Source of the DNA: Myxococcales bacterium
GTDB lineage: Bacteria > Myxococcota_A > Polyangia > Haliangiales > Haliangiaceae
Reading direction: 5' to 3'
DNA: 64,000 bases
Assembly: GCA_016707895.1 (NCBI GenBank)
Contig: JADJGV010000034.1
Coordinates: 310,001 to 374,000 of the forward strand
This document shows positions 34,840 to 45,312 of this stretch, piece by piece. The notes under the pieces were generated by a model. It was given only the letters and a program-made list of their open reading frames with translations. It was not told the DNA's origin and did not search any database. The position numbers were made by a program, and so were the translations under genes. Each line of letters starts with the position of its first letter. The stretch's first letter is position 1.

Positions 34840-36072
34840 ATGGCGCGCAAAGATCGACACTCGGTGCTCGTCGCTGGCGCAGGACCCGCGGGCCTTGCGG
34901 CGGCGCTCTTCCTCCGCCAGCGCGGCGTCGACGTGGAGGTGGTCGACGAGCGCTGGGACGCCCGCGACGACGACTTCCACGTGATCTTGCACCCCGACGT
35001 GGTCGAGCGCCTCGACGACGCCGGGGCGCGGCTCGATCTGGCCCACGCCGCGCACCCGATCGACACGGTCGTGGTGCACGACGGCGCCCGGCGCGTCGCG
35101 GCGCTGCGGATGCACGAGACCGCGGTGCGGCCGGGGCCGGCCGCGGTGCTGCCGCTGCGGGTCGTCCGGGACTCGCTCGAGGAGGCGCTGCGTCAACGCC
35201 AGGTGAAGGTCGCGCGCCATCGGCGGCTGGCCCGGGTCGACCGGGTGTCCGACCGGGTGGCGGTCGAGGTCGACGTGCTCGATCGCGACTCGGCGGGTTA
35301 CGGCGTCGCGCACATGGAGGGCGTCGTCGTGCGCACCGCGCGCCACGAGCCGACCCACCTGATCGCGGCCGACGGGGTCGAGTCGGTGGCGCGCCAGCAG
35401 CTGGGGATCGGCTGGCGGACGATCGGCGCGCCGATGGCGACGGTGGCGTTCGAGTTCGCCAGCGGCTGGAGCCCCGGCCCCGAGGCCCACCTCTACGTCG
35501 GCGACGCGGTCGCCGCGCTGTGGCCGGCGCCCCACCGGCGGCTGCGCCTGACCTTCCAGCTGCCGGCGTCGACGCCGATCCTGGCCAGCTGGCTCGACGC
35601 GCGGCACACGCCCGACCGCGCCGACCTGGCGATGATGGTCGACGCGCACCTGCCGTGGGTCCACCTGCCGATCGGCGTGCTGAGCTGGTCGCAGGTGCAG
35701 TGGACCCAGGTCGGGGTGGCCGAGCGGGCGTGCGTCGGCGCGGCGTGGCTGCTCGGCGAGGCGGCCCACCAGCTGTCGCCGATGGCCTCGCACTCGCTCA
35801 ACCACGGCGTCCGCATGGCCCACGATCTGGCGGCGACGATCGACGAGGTGGCCCGCGATCAAGGCGCCGGCGAGCGGCTGGCCCACCAGGCGGCGCGGGC
35901 GCGCGCCCAGACGCTGCGGCTGGCCGAGGTCGGCGAGCTGTTCCAGGCCGAGCCCGACGCCGATCCGTTCGTCGCGGCCAACCTGCGGCGGATCCTGCCG
36001 ATGCTGCCAGCGGCCGGGCTCGAGCTCGAGGCGATGGCCCGGGCGCTGCGGCTGACCCCCAAGCCGCTGTAG
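34840..36072 (+). CDS. FAD-dependent oxidoreductase (PHBH-fold monooxygenase-like)
   Basis: 410 residues; GGGAGG sits 6 bases before the ATG. The N-terminal Rossmann motif is VAGAGPAGLAAALFLRQRGVDVEVVDER (residues 11-38, quoted in part), binding FAD. The second FAD contact, usually GD, reads GEAAHQLSP (about 307-315), an Asp-to-Glu change. The central sheet (HLYVGDAVAALWPAPHRRLRLTF) fits p-hydroxybenzoate hydroxylase-type proteins. It is expected to hydroxylate or dehydrogenate a small aromatic or polyketide substrate. Nothing nearby names a pathway. Confidence 0.8.
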   Translation: MARKDRHSVLVAGAGPAGLAAALFLRQRGVDVEVVDERWDARDDDFHVILHPDVVERLDDAGARLDLAHAAHPIDTVVVHDGARRVAALRMHETAVRPGPAAVLPLRVVRDSLEEALRQRQVKVARHRRLARVDRVSDRVAVEVDVLDRDSAGYGVAHMEGVVVRTARHEPTHLIAADGVESVARQQLGIGWRTIGAPMATVAFEFASGWSPGPEAHLYVGDAVAALWPAPHRRLRLTFQLPASTPILASWLDARHTPDRADLAMMVDAHLPWVHLPIGVLSWSQVQWTQVGVAERACVGAAWLLGEAAHQLSPMASHSLNHGVRMAHDLAATIDEVARDQGAGERLAHQAARARAQTLRLAEVGELFQAEPDADPFVAANLRRILPMLPAAGLELEAMARALRLTPKPL

Positions 36073-36097
36073 CCCGCCCGAGCACAGCCGAAAATGC

Positions 36098-36124
36098 CGA
36101 CGGCCGGCGCGGGGCCGGCCGTCG
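36098..36124 (+). terminator. Bidirectional hairpin between convergent genes
   Basis: CGACGGCCGGC (36098-36108) and GCCGGCCGTCG (36114-36124) form a perfect 11-base stem with a 5-base loop, 26 bases after the oxidoreductase stop and just before the end of the convergent SPFH gene. Preceded by AAAA (36091-36094), which is a T-run on the other strand. Probably ends the SPFH transcript and perhaps both. Confidence 0.65.
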
Positions 36125-36143
36125 TCGCGATCGCGCCGCGCGC

Positions 36144-37196
<1,053 letters not shown>

Positions 37197-37346
37197 GGAC
37201 GCTGTCTCCTTGTCGCGCGCCGACGAACCCGCGGCGGATCTCGAAGCTAGCACACCCGCGCCGCCCCGCGTGGCCGCGCGCACGTCGACGGGCGCCGCGC
37301 CAGAATGTCGCTTGCCGCGGCGCGGTGGCGCCGGTGTAATCGGAGG

Positions 37347-38690
37347 GTGAACCTACGGTCGTCCCTGGCGGTGCTGGTCCTGGCTGCGTGTGGCGCCAGC
37401 GCCACCGGCGACGACGTCGAGCTCGACGGTCACGGCGGCGCGGTGGCCGAGCTGACCGGCCGGGTGTGGGCGCCGGGCATGGCGCCGGGGATGGTGCCCA
37501 CCGGCGAGGAGATCCCGATCGCCGGCGCCAAGGTCTACCTGCGCGCCGAGCGGCCGCCGGCGATCCCCGGCGGCGTCTACTGCGAGACCTGCATGGACGT
37601 GACCGGCGCCGCGGTGTCCGACGCCCACGGCCGGTTCGTCGTCGGGACGCTGACGCCGGGGCCGCAGTGGCTGATCATCGAGAAGGGCCAGTTCCGCCTC
37701 GAGCAGCAGGTGACGCTGACCGAGGGTTCGCGGGCGCTGCCCGACGCCGACACGACGCTGCCGTCGGTGCTCGACCTGGCCAACGGCAAGACCATCCCCC
37801 ACGTCGCGGTGGCGGCCGGCAACTACGACTCGGTCCAGGACATCCTCGGCAAGATGGGCCTCGGCACGGTCGGCACCGACGGCGGCTTCACCAGCACCGC
37901 CGGCGAGCTGGACCTGTACACCAACGGCGGCACCGACCTCGGCCTGGCGATGGGCACGCTGGCTCAGCTGGTCGGCGATCCGGCGCGGCTGCGCCAGTAC
38001 CACATCGTCTTCATCCCGTGCGCCGGCGTCGCCAACGTCGCGGCGCTGCGCGATCAGCAGGTGCTGCGCAACCTGCGCGACTACGTGGCCGCTGGTGGCA
38101 AGCTGTACGTGACCGACTGGTCCGGCGAGTGGATGGACGACGTGTTCCCGGCGCCGCTCGGGCTGGGCGCGGCGATGACCGGCGGGCGCACCGACACCCC
38201 GGCCGCGGCCTACGACGCCGCGACCGACACCTGGGACACCGCGCTGTTCGGCGACGCCGACGGCGACTTCTACGAGGTCGCCGACGGCGAGGCGGTCGAC
38301 GGCGACCTGGCGACCTGGCTGAGCGGCCAGATCGGCCCGCGCAACGACGCCGGCGGCGACGTCGGTCCGATCGATCCGCTGGCGTTCCACGTCTACGACA
38401 ACTGGAACTGGGTGGCCTCGACCACGCCGATCCAGGTCGGCACGGACATGGCCGGCGCGCCGATCTTCGACGAGCCGCGCGTCTGGGTGCGGGGCTCGGG
38501 CGCGCCGGCCGCGCCGGCCGGCAAGCACCCGCTGACCGTCACGTTCCACCCGCCCGGTTGCGGCCGGGTGCTGTACTCGACCTACCACACCGCGCCCGGC
38601 ACCCACCGCGGGCTCCTGCCGCAGGAGCGCGTGCTGCTCTACCTGATCCTCGAGCTCGGCGTCTGCAACACCAACCCGCCGGTGCTGTAG
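37347..38690 (+). CDS. Lipoprotein with N-terminal carboxypeptidase-regulatory-like domain
   Basis: 447 residues from GTG at 37347. GGAGG abuts that codon, so an in-frame ATG at 37305 cannot be excluded. The short signal MNLRSSLAVLVLAACGAS has lipobox LAAC. Residues about 32-130 look like a regulatory-like beta-sandwich (IPIAGAKVYLRAERP, VSDAHGRFVVGTL). A second domain (about 145-440) starts with NGKTIPHVAVAAGNYDSVQDIL and includes GGKLYVTDWSGEWMD, like a Rossmann-type or ThuA-like domain. Surface protein of unknown role. Confidence 0.72.
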   Translation: MNLRSSLAVLVLAACGASATGDDVELDGHGGAVAELTGRVWAPGMAPGMVPTGEEIPIAGAKVYLRAERPPAIPGGVYCETCMDVTGAAVSDAHGRFVVGTLTPGPQWLIIEKGQFRLEQQVTLTEGSRALPDADTTLPSVLDLANGKTIPHVAVAAGNYDSVQDILGKMGLGTVGTDGGFTSTAGELDLYTNGGTDLGLAMGTLAQLVGDPARLRQYHIVFIPCAGVANVAALRDQQVLRNLRDYVAAGGKLYVTDWSGEWMDDVFPAPLGLGAAMTGGRTDTPAAAYDAATDTWDTALFGDADGDFYEVADGEAVDGDLATWLSGQIGPRNDAGGDVGPIDPLAFHVYDNWNWVASTTPIQVGTDMAGAPIFDEPRVWVRGSGAPAAPAGKHPLTVTFHPPGCGRVLYSTYHTAPGTHRGLLPQERVLLYLILELGVCNTNPPVL

Positions 38691-38700
38691 CAGGTCACCT

Positions 38701-39627
38701 CTACTTCTGCGCGCGCAGGTTGGTGACGCTCATCATCAGCAGGAACTCGCGGTTGGCGTGGTCGGGGTACTTGGCCGCCATCTGCGCGATGGCCGCCTCG
38801 TCGGAGGTGGCGGTGGCGGTGACCGCGAGGATGTCGTCGATGTACGCGCGGTCGGCGGCGAACACCGCGAGGTCGGCGGGCGCGCCGTGGCCCGGGTAGA
38901 TCGTCGGGCGCCGCGCGGCCCAGGCCGCGCCGAGCCCATCGAGGGTGGCCTGCCAGGCGCCGGCGCTGGCGCGGGTCACGCCGACCCCGAGCCACAGGTG
39001 CACGTCGTGGTAGGCGAGGTCGCCGGTGAACAGCGCGTTCGCGTCGGGGCTGTAGACCGTGGTCATGTGCTCGGCCTCGGTGGCCGGGTAGTCCGACGTC
39101 AGCTCCAGCGCCGCGCCGCCCGGCAGCGTCAGGGTCGGCGCGGCGAGCACCTCGAGCTGGCCGGCGTAGTCGAAGCCGTCGGGGTGCTCGGCGGTCTTCG
39201 GCTGCATCGCCGGCAGCTGCGCCAGCCAGCCCTGCGCGGTCATCCAGGTGGCCATGCCGATGAGGTCGGCCTTGATCTCGGGGCGCGCGACGACGAAGCG
39301 GGCCTCGGGCAGCGCGGCGCGCAGCGCGCCCAGGCCGAGGAAGTGATCGGGGTGACCGTGGGTGATCAGCACGGTCACCGGGCCGGTGGTGCGCTGCGCG
39401 ACCAGCGCCGCGACCGCCGCGCCGTCGGCGGGCGTGCGGGTGGCGTCGATGACGATCGCGCCCTGGCCGTCGCTGACGACGTAGGCGTTGACGTTCGACT
39501 CGGCCGCGGCGTACGGCGTGACGGTGATCGGCGCGACCGATGACGTGGCCGATGGTGCGCGCGGCGTCGCGGCGGTGCCGCAGGCGGTGAGGGTGGCGAG
39601 GGCGAGGGCGGTGGCGAGGGTGCGCAT
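38701..39627 (-). CDS. Metallo-beta-lactamase-fold hydrolase, lipoprotein
   Basis: 308 residues. The signal MRTLATALALATLTACGTA has lipobox Cys16. The metal-binding motif THGHPDH places His90, His92, Asp94 and His95; GDLAYHDVHLW provides the bridging Asp, and IYPGHGAP the last His. The family includes glyoxalase II-like and lactonase/beta-lactamase-like enzymes; the region after the core has no drug-specific signature. Periplasmic or outer-membrane anchored. Same strand as the NmrA-type gene 34 bases upstream, so the two may form an operon. Confidence 0.85.
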   Translation of the reverse strand: MRTLATALALATLTACGTAATPRAPSATSSVAPITVTPYAAAESNVNAYVVSDGQGAIVIDATRTPADGAAVAALVAQRTTGPVTVLITHGHPDHFLGLGALRAALPEARFVVARPEIKADLIGMATWMTAQGWLAQLPAMQPKTAEHPDGFDYAGQLEVLAAPTLTLPGGAALELTSDYPATEAEHMTTVYSPDANALFTGDLAYHDVHLWLGVGVTRASAGAWQATLDGLGAAWAARRPTIYPGHGAPADLAVFAADRAYIDDILAVTATATSDEAAIAQMAAKYPDHANREFLLMMSVTNLRAQK

Positions 39628-39661
39628 GGGCGTGGTTCCTGGGGTGGGGTGAGGAGCGGTG

Positions 39662-40525
39662 TCAGCGAGCCTTGACGATGGGGCCGAGCACGTCGGCGAT
39701 GTCGACCTGGCCGCGGATCGCGCGGGCGGCGCCGCCCTGCCACGCGACCCGGCCGCTGATCACGCCGGCGTACATCTCGCGGAACAGCCCGGCGAACGCC
39801 GGCGACAGCCCGAACGACGTGAACGTCGGCACCACCGCGTCGAGCGGCGCGTCGGCCGCGGCCACCGGCTTGCCGGTGAGCGTCGTCAGCGCGGCGGCGA
39901 CGTCGTCGGCGCTGTAGTCGCGCGGGCCGGCCAGCTCGATCCGCACGTCGCCGCGCGGACCCTCGAGGAGCGCCGCGGCCGCGGCCTTGCCGATGTCCTT
40001 GGTCGCGACCATCGGGAACACCACGCCGCGGGGGACGAACGTCGGCAGCGCGCCTTGCGCGAGCATGCCCAGCGCGCCGGCCCAGTTCTCCATGAAGTAC
40101 GCCGCGCGCACGGCGGTGAGCTGGGTGACCTCGGCCAGCAGCCGCTCGGCGACGTGGACCGAGACGATCGGCCCGGTGCCGTCGGCGTGCTGGGCGCCGA
40201 TCGACGACAGCAGCACGACGTGGGGCACCCGGGCGGCGGCGACCGCGGCGGCCAGCGCGGCGGCGACCGCGCGGTTGTCGGCCAGCGGCTCGGCCGCGGT
40301 CGGCCGCGGCGGCACCAGCAGGTACGCGCCCTGGGCGCCGCGCAGCGCGGCGGTCAGCGCCGGCACGTCGGCCAGGTCGGCGATCGCGACCTCGGCGCCC
40401 TTGGCCTGCCACGCCGCGCCCTTGGCGGCGTCGCGGACGATGACCCGGACCGGGGCCTTGGCGGCGAGCAGGGTGTCGGCGACGACGGCGCCCGTGTTTC
40501 CGGTGACTCCAGCGATGACGAACAT
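39662..40525 (-). CDS. NmrA-like/atypical SDR NAD(P)-binding protein
   Basis: 287 residues from ATG at 40525 with GAGGAG before it. The dinucleotide motif is GVTGNTG (6-12). VRVIVRD follows as the strand that selects NADP. No Tyr-x-x-x-Lys catalytic pair is obvious, as in NmrA-like sensors and QOR2-type quinone reductases. It is divergent from a LysR regulator with a probable operator between them, so its expression is likely induced by the regulator's ligand (possibly a quinone or electrophile, inferred). Confidence 0.85.
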   Translation of the reverse strand: MFVIAGVTGNTGAVVADTLLAAKAPVRVIVRDAAKGAAWQAKGAEVAIADLADVPALTAALRGAQGAYLLVPPRPTAAEPLADNRAVAAALAAAVAAARVPHVVLLSSIGAQHADGTGPIVSVHVAERLLAEVTQLTAVRAAYFMENWAGALGMLAQGALPTFVPRGVVFPMVATKDIGKAAAAALLEGPRGDVRIELAGPRDYSADDVAAALTTLTGKPVAAADAPLDAVVPTFTSFGLSPAFAGLFREMYAGVISGRVAWQGGAARAIRGQVDIADVLGPIVKAR

Positions 40526-40589
40526 GACGAGCTCCTCGGTAGCGGTTGTGTGAGCCCACTGTGCGTCGTCTGCCGGCATGAGCCAAGAC

Positions 40590-40608
40590 GATGGTATGCA
40601 TAGGCATC
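40590..40608 (+). promoter_or_regulatory. Putative LysR operator in the divergent NmrA/LysR promoter
   Basis: The outer half sites GATG and CATC are spaced by 11 bases (a T-N11-A-like arrangement) around TATGCATA. An inner ATGC-N4-GCAT repeat (40596-40607) overlaps it. It sits directly next to the regulator's start codon, as expected for autorepression. Confidence 0.5.
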
Positions 40609-41535
40609 ATGCGCACCGTTCATGATGACCTGGCGGCGGTGGACCTCAACCTGCTGCGGGTGCTCGACGTGCTCCTGGCCGAGCGCCACGTGACGCGGGC
40701 CGCGGCGCGGCTGGGCCTCACCCAGTCGGCCGCCAGCCACGCGCTGGCGCGGCTGCGCGCGCAGCTCGACGATCCGCTGCTGGTGCGCGGGCCGCGCGGC
40801 GCGCTGGTGCCGACCGCGCGCGCCGAGGCGCTGCAGCCGGTGGTGGCCCACGCGCTGGCCGAGCTGGCGGCGGTGTGGCGCGGCGCTGGCTTCGAGCCCG
40901 CGACCGCCCGGCGCACCTTCCACGTCGCCGCCGGCGACTACGCCGAGCTGGTGCTGCTGCCGGCGCTGGTGGCGCGGCTGGCCCGGCTGGCGCCCGGCGT
41001 CGACCTGTTCGTGCGGACGGTCCCCGACGACGTCGCCGGCGCGCTGGCCAGCGGCGCGGTCGACGTGGTGCTGGCGCCGGCGCGGCCCCGCGATCTCACC
41101 GGCGGCTGCTTCCAGCGGGCGTTGTTCGACGAGACCTTCACCTGCGCGGTGCGCGCCGAGCACCCCGGCGCGCGCGGGCGGCTGACGCTGGATCGGTTCT
41201 GCGCGCTCGACCACCTGTTGATCGCGCCGCGTGGCACCGCCGGCGGGTTCGTCGACGACGCGCTGGCCGCCCTCGGCCGCCAGCGGCGGGTGGCGGTGGC
41301 GGTGCCGCACTTCTTGATCGCGCCCCTGGTGCTGGCCGGCACCGATCTGATCGCGACCGTGCCGCGGCGGATCGCCACCGCGTTCGCGCCGATGATCCCG
41401 CTGGCGCTGCGGCCGCCGCCGATCGAGCTGACCGGCTTCACGACGCACCTCCTGTGGCACGAGCGCGCGGCCGCCGACCCGGCGCAGCGCTGGCTGCGCG
41501 ATCAGCTCGTCGCGGTGGCCAAGCTCACGGGATGA
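40609..41535 (+). CDS. LysR family transcriptional regulator
   Basis: 308 residues from ATG at 40609; upstream in-frame ATG at 40591 falls within the operator. The N-terminal helix-turn-helix (AVDLNLLRVLDVLLAERHVT, then AARLGLTQSAASHALARLRAQL) is of the NodD/DntR-like class. The C-terminal substrate-binding domain (about 95-300) includes the periplasmic-binding-like hinge (DLTGGCFQRALFDETFTCAVR). Probably controls the divergent NmrA-type gene. The last 11 bases overlap the convergent Cys-rich gene. Confidence 0.92.
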   Translation: MRTVHDDLAAVDLNLLRVLDVLLAERHVTRAAARLGLTQSAASHALARLRAQLDDPLLVRGPRGALVPTARAEALQPVVAHALAELAAVWRGAGFEPATARRTFHVAAGDYAELVLLPALVARLARLAPGVDLFVRTVPDDVAGALASGAVDVVLAPARPRDLTGGCFQRALFDETFTCAVRAEHPGARGRLTLDRFCALDHLLIAPRGTAGGFVDDALAALGRQRRVAVAVPHFLIAPLVLAGTDLIATVPRRIATAFAPMIPLALRPPPIELTGFTTHLLWHERAAADPAQRWLRDQLVAVAKLTG

Positions 41536-42838
41536 ACTCGGTGCAGGTGCCCTGATCGCAGGTCAGGTTGGTGCAGCACGGGTTGGCGGCGTCGCAGCTC
41601 TGGCCGAAGGTCGCGCAGCCCTGCGGATCACCGCAGGTGCCGACGGTCGAGCCGGGCGGCGTCGTGCACGGCAGGCCCGAGCAGCAGTCGGTGGCGGTGG
41701 TGCACGCGCCGCCGGTCGGCTGGCAGCTGGCGCCGCACCGCAGCGTGAACTCGGTGCCCGGCACTGGCAGGCACGGCAGCCCGCAGCAGTCGGCGCTGGT
41801 GGCGCAGGTCATGCCGACGTAGTCCTGCGGGTTGGTGCAGACGATCTCGGCGACGGTGCAGCGCGGCACGCCGAGCGCGTCGAGGTGGCAGGTGTCGAAG
41901 GACAGCACGTTGCCTGCGCAGCAGTTGGCGTTGGCGTTGCACGAGTCGGTCTGCAGGCGGCAGATCGCGCCGGCTGGGCTGCACGAGTTGCCGTTGTCGC
42001 AGCGGCCGATCGGGTTGGTGCCCTCCTTGCGGCACATGACGTCCGACATCGCGCCGTCGGGCAGCCCCGCCGAGCCGCAGCAGTCGCTGTCGTTGATGCA
42101 GGTCTCGCCGGTCGGACGGCAGCCGCTCGACGGCTGGCAGATCAGCACGCCGGTCGGCCCGTAGGGCAGGCAGGCCCGGCCGCAGCACTCGCCGCCGCAG
42201 ATCGGCAACTCGCCGCCCATGTAGTCGGCGCCGGCGCCGCACACCTCGCCGGCGCTGGTGCAGCCGGTGGCGCCGCCGGCCGGGACCGGCACGCAGACGC
42301 CGAGCGTGGCGCCGGCGGCGACGTCGCACAGGCCGCTGCAGCACTCGCTGCCGAACTGGCAGGTGTCGCCGAGCTGCGTGCAGTACGACGGCGCGTTGTT
42401 GCAGGTCCCGCCGTCGCAGTAGTGCGAGCAGCAGTCGGCGTTCGTGGCGCACGCGTTGCCCGACGTGTGGCAGGCGGTGTTGAGCGGCGCGCAGGTGCCG
42501 CCGGTGCAGGCGCCCGAGCAGCACTCGCTGCCGTTGGTGCAGGCCTGGCCGTCGGAGGTGCACTGGTCGCCCGAGCACTTGAAGTCGACGCAGGCGAACG
42601 AGCAGCAGTCGGGGCCGCTCTGGCAGTCGCTGCCGGCGGCCAGGCACTCACCCGGCGTGCGCGAGCACACGCCGGTGAGGTCGTTGCAGTCGCCGGTGCA
42701 ACAGTCGGTGTCGGCGGTGCATGCGACGCCGGTGGCGCTGCATTCGGGCGGGGTGACGCTACCCCCGCCGTCGTCGCCGCAGGCGACGAGCAGCCCACCC
42801 AGCGCGACGATCACCAGCCAGCGGTTCAGGGAGGCCAT
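41525..42838 (-). CDS. Lipoprotein with eleven Cys-rich CC modules
   Basis: 437 residues. The signal MASLNRWLVIVALGGLLVACGDD has lipobox LVAC. The rest is a series of about eleven disulfide modules built around a DCC/ECC pair (CTADTDCCTGDC, CQSGPDCCSFAC, CTNGSECCSGAC, CATNADCCSHYC, CQFGSECCSGLC, and later variants such as CCGRAC, CCGSAG and CCAGN). This is a knottin/Dickkopf-like spacing seen in myxobacterial secreted proteins. There is no catalytic domain, so it is a stable surface shield, adhesin or binding array. Confidence 0.78.
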   Translation of the reverse strand: MASLNRWLVIVALGGLLVACGDDGGGSVTPPECSATGVACTADTDCCTGDCNDLTGVCSRTPGECLAAGSDCQSGPDCCSFACVDFKCSGDQCTSDGQACTNGSECCSGACTGGTCAPLNTACHTSGNACATNADCCSHYCDGGTCNNAPSYCTQLGDTCQFGSECCSGLCDVAAGATLGVCVPVPAGGATGCTSAGEVCGAGADYMGGELPICGGECCGRACLPYGPTGVLICQPSSGCRPTGETCINDSDCCGSAGLPDGAMSDVMCRKEGTNPIGRCDNGNSCSPAGAICRLQTDSCNANANCCAGNVLSFDTCHLDALGVPRCTVAEIVCTNPQDYVGMTCATSADCCGLPCLPVPGTEFTLRCGASCQPTGGACTTATDCCSGLPCTTPPGSTVGTCGDPQGCATFGQSCDAANPCCTNLTCDQGTCTEFIP

Positions 42839-42902
42839 GCCCGGTGAGTCGCGCCAGCCTGCCGCGTGGTCGCAACAATCGACCGCGTCGCGACGCCCCG
42901 CG

Positions 42903-45125
42903 TCACTCGGTCGGGAAGCCGCGCTTGGCCAGGAGCGCCTTGACGTCCGGGCCGCGGCCGCGGAACTGCCGGTAGGCCTCGGTGCGGTCGGTGGCGTTGC
43001 CCGGCGCCAGGATGTGCTGCTTCATCTTGGCGGCCACCGTCGGGTCGAAGACGTCGCCGCTCTCGGTGAAGGCGGCCCAGGTGTCGGCGGCCATGACGTC
43101 GCTCCACAGGTAGCTGTAGTAGCCGGCCGAGTACTCGTCGCTGGTGAACAGGTGGTTGAAGTGCGGCAGCCGGTGGCGCATCGCCACCTCGCGCGGCGCG
43201 CCGATCGCCTTCATCGTCTCGGCCTCGAACGTCGCGGCGTCGATCACGCCGCCGGGCAGCGTGTGCAGCTTCATGTCGACGATCGCCGCCGACAGGTACT
43301 CGACGGTGCCGTAGCCCTGGTTGAAGGTGCGGGCGGCGGCGACCTTGTCGAGCAGCGCCTGCGGCATCGGCGCCTTGGTCTGGTAGTGGCGCGCGAACTG
43401 ATCGAGCACCGGGCGGGTCAGCACCCAGTTCTCGTGGACCTGCGACGGGTACTCGACGAAGTCCGACGGGGTGTCGCCCAGCCCGGGGTACGCGCCCTCG
43501 GCCACCAGGTAGTGGATGGCGTGGCCGAACTCGTGGAACAGCGTCTCGGCGTCGTCGAGCGAGATCAGGATCGGGGCGCCGGCCGCGCCGCGCACGAAGT
43601 TGTTGTTGTTCGAGACGATCGGGATGCGGGTGGTGCCGGTGAAGGTCTCGTAGACCTGGTAGCTCGACATCCACGCGCCCGAGCGCTTGCCGGCGCGGGC
43701 GAAGTAGTCGCCGTAGAACAGGCCGACCAGCTTGCCCGAGGCCTTGTCCTTGACCTCCCACACCCGCACGTCGGGGTGGAAGGTCGGCACCTGGCCGGTG
43801 ATCTCGGCGAAGCTCAGCCCGTACAGCCGCTCGGCCATGTACATCGAGCCGGCGATCATGTTGTCGAGCGCGAAGTAGGCCTTGAGCTCGCCGGAGTCGA
43901 ACTTGTACTTCGCGGCCTTCACCTTCTCCTGGTAGTAGAGGTAGTCCCACGGCTCGACCGGGCCGGTGAGCTTGTCCTTCTTGGTGAACGGCGCCATCGC
44001 CGCGACCTCCTCGTGGACGCGCTTCACCGCCGCCGGCCACACCCGCATCATCAGCGCCATCGCCGCGGCCGGATCCTTGGCCATCGTGTCGTCCATGCGC
44101 AGGTGGGCGTGGGTGGCGTAGCCCAGCAGCGCGGCGCGCTCGGCGCGCAGCTTGACGACCCGCGCGATCGCCGCCTTGGTGTCGTTGGCGTCGCCGTGAT
44201 CGCCGCGGCTCTTGAACGCCTTCCAGACCCGCTCGCGCAGGTCGCGCCGCGCCGACGCCGCCAGGAACGGATCGACGCTCGAGCGGGTGTTGACCACCGC
44301 CCACTTGCCGGGCAGCTTGTGCTCCTCGGCGGCGGCGGCGTAGCTGGCGATCAGATCGGCCGGCAGCCCGGCCAGGTCCTCCTTCTTCTCGAGGACGATC
44401 CAGGTGTCCTCGTCGGCCAGCACCTTGTTGCCGAAGCCGGTGTACAGCCCGGCCAGCTCCTGGTTGACCGCGCCCAGCTTGGCCTTGCCATCGGCGTCGA
44501 GCTTGGCGCCGCGCCGGACCATGCCGTCGTAGTACTTCTCGACCAGCCGCACCTGCACCGGGTCGAGGCCGGCGGTGGCGCGGTCGGCGTGGACCGCGGC
44601 GATGCGCGCGAACAGCGCCTGGTTGAAGTTGATCTGCTGGTCGGCCGCGGCGGCCAGCTTGGGCGACCACTGCTCCTCGACCGCCTGCACGTCGGGGCTG
44701 TTGAGGCCCGAGGCCATCACCCCGAACAGCGTCTCGGCGCGGTGCAGGTGCCGGCCGGCGCCCTCGAGCGCGGCGATCGTGTTGGCGAAGGTCGCCGGCG
44801 CCGGATCGGTGACGATCGCCTCGAGCTCGGCGCCGCGCAGCGCGACGCCGGTCTCCAGCGCCGCGGGGAGCGCCGCGGCGGCCAGGCGATCGAACGGCGG
44901 GACGCCGCCGTCGCGCCCGGTCCACGCCGCCAGCAGCGGGTTGGCGTCGGCCACGGCGGTCAGGCGCGCGACCTCGGCCAGCGCGGCGTCGTGGGCCGAG
45001 GGGGTGGGCGGGGGCGGCGGCGGTGGAGGCATGACGACAGTCGTCTCCGTCTTGGGCTTCGGTTGCGGGCAGCACGACGCCACGAGGGTCGCGAGGCCCA
45101 GGGCCACGAACAGCGAGCGAGCCAT
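42903..45125 (-). CDS. M3 family zinc metallopeptidase (DCP/thimet oligopeptidase-like), lipoprotein
   Basis: 740 residues from ATG at 45125. The signal MARSLFVALGLATLVASCCPQ ends in lipobox ASCC and is followed by a Pro run. The helical M3 fold has the zinc motif HEFGH at 531-535 in TLFHEFGHAIHYLV, with the third ligand supplied by the next Glu-bearing helix (DFVEYPSQVHENWVL). C-terminal YYSYLWSDVMAADTW is typical of M3A oligopeptidases such as Dcp. Here lipidation puts it outside the cytoplasm, where it would process peptides, in line with the M13 peptidase at 19906. Confidence 0.92.
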   Translation of the reverse strand: MARSLFVALGLATLVASCCPQPKPKTETTVVMPPPPPPPPTPSAHDAALAEVARLTAVADANPLLAAWTGRDGGVPPFDRLAAAALPAALETGVALRGAELEAIVTDPAPATFANTIAALEGAGRHLHRAETLFGVMASGLNSPDVQAVEEQWSPKLAAAADQQINFNQALFARIAAVHADRATAGLDPVQVRLVEKYYDGMVRRGAKLDADGKAKLGAVNQELAGLYTGFGNKVLADEDTWIVLEKKEDLAGLPADLIASYAAAAEEHKLPGKWAVVNTRSSVDPFLAASARRDLRERVWKAFKSRGDHGDANDTKAAIARVVKLRAERAALLGYATHAHLRMDDTMAKDPAAAMALMMRVWPAAVKRVHEEVAAMAPFTKKDKLTGPVEPWDYLYYQEKVKAAKYKFDSGELKAYFALDNMIAGSMYMAERLYGLSFAEITGQVPTFHPDVRVWEVKDKASGKLVGLFYGDYFARAGKRSGAWMSSYQVYETFTGTTRIPIVSNNNNFVRGAAGAPILISLDDAETLFHEFGHAIHYLVAEGAYPGLGDTPSDFVEYPSQVHENWVLTRPVLDQFARHYQTKAPMPQALLDKVAAARTFNQGYGTVEYLSAAIVDMKLHTLPGGVIDAATFEAETMKAIGAPREVAMRHRLPHFNHLFTSDEYSAGYYSYLWSDVMAADTWAAFTESGDVFDPTVAAKMKQHILAPGNATDRTEAYRQFRGRGPDVKALLAKRGFPTE

Positions 45126-45312
45126 GGCGCGGCAGTGTAGCGGGGCGCGTCGCCAGCCGGGCGATCGCTGCGATGGATCTCGCGTCTTGGGTGGAGGCTC
45201 GATCCCGTGCGTCCCTGCGCCCCGTCGCCGCCTGCGCCCGCCGCCGATCCCCCCAGCCTCGCCCTGGCTGGCGACCGCCCCGCTGCAACTCGTGTAGCGG
45301 GTCGGCCAGGCG

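Noticed and set aside
37305..37346. Longer start for the lipoprotein gene at 37347.
   Set aside because: The upstream ATG would place arginines before a strong signal peptide. It was not used, but it is not excluded because GGAGG directly abuts the GTG at 37347.
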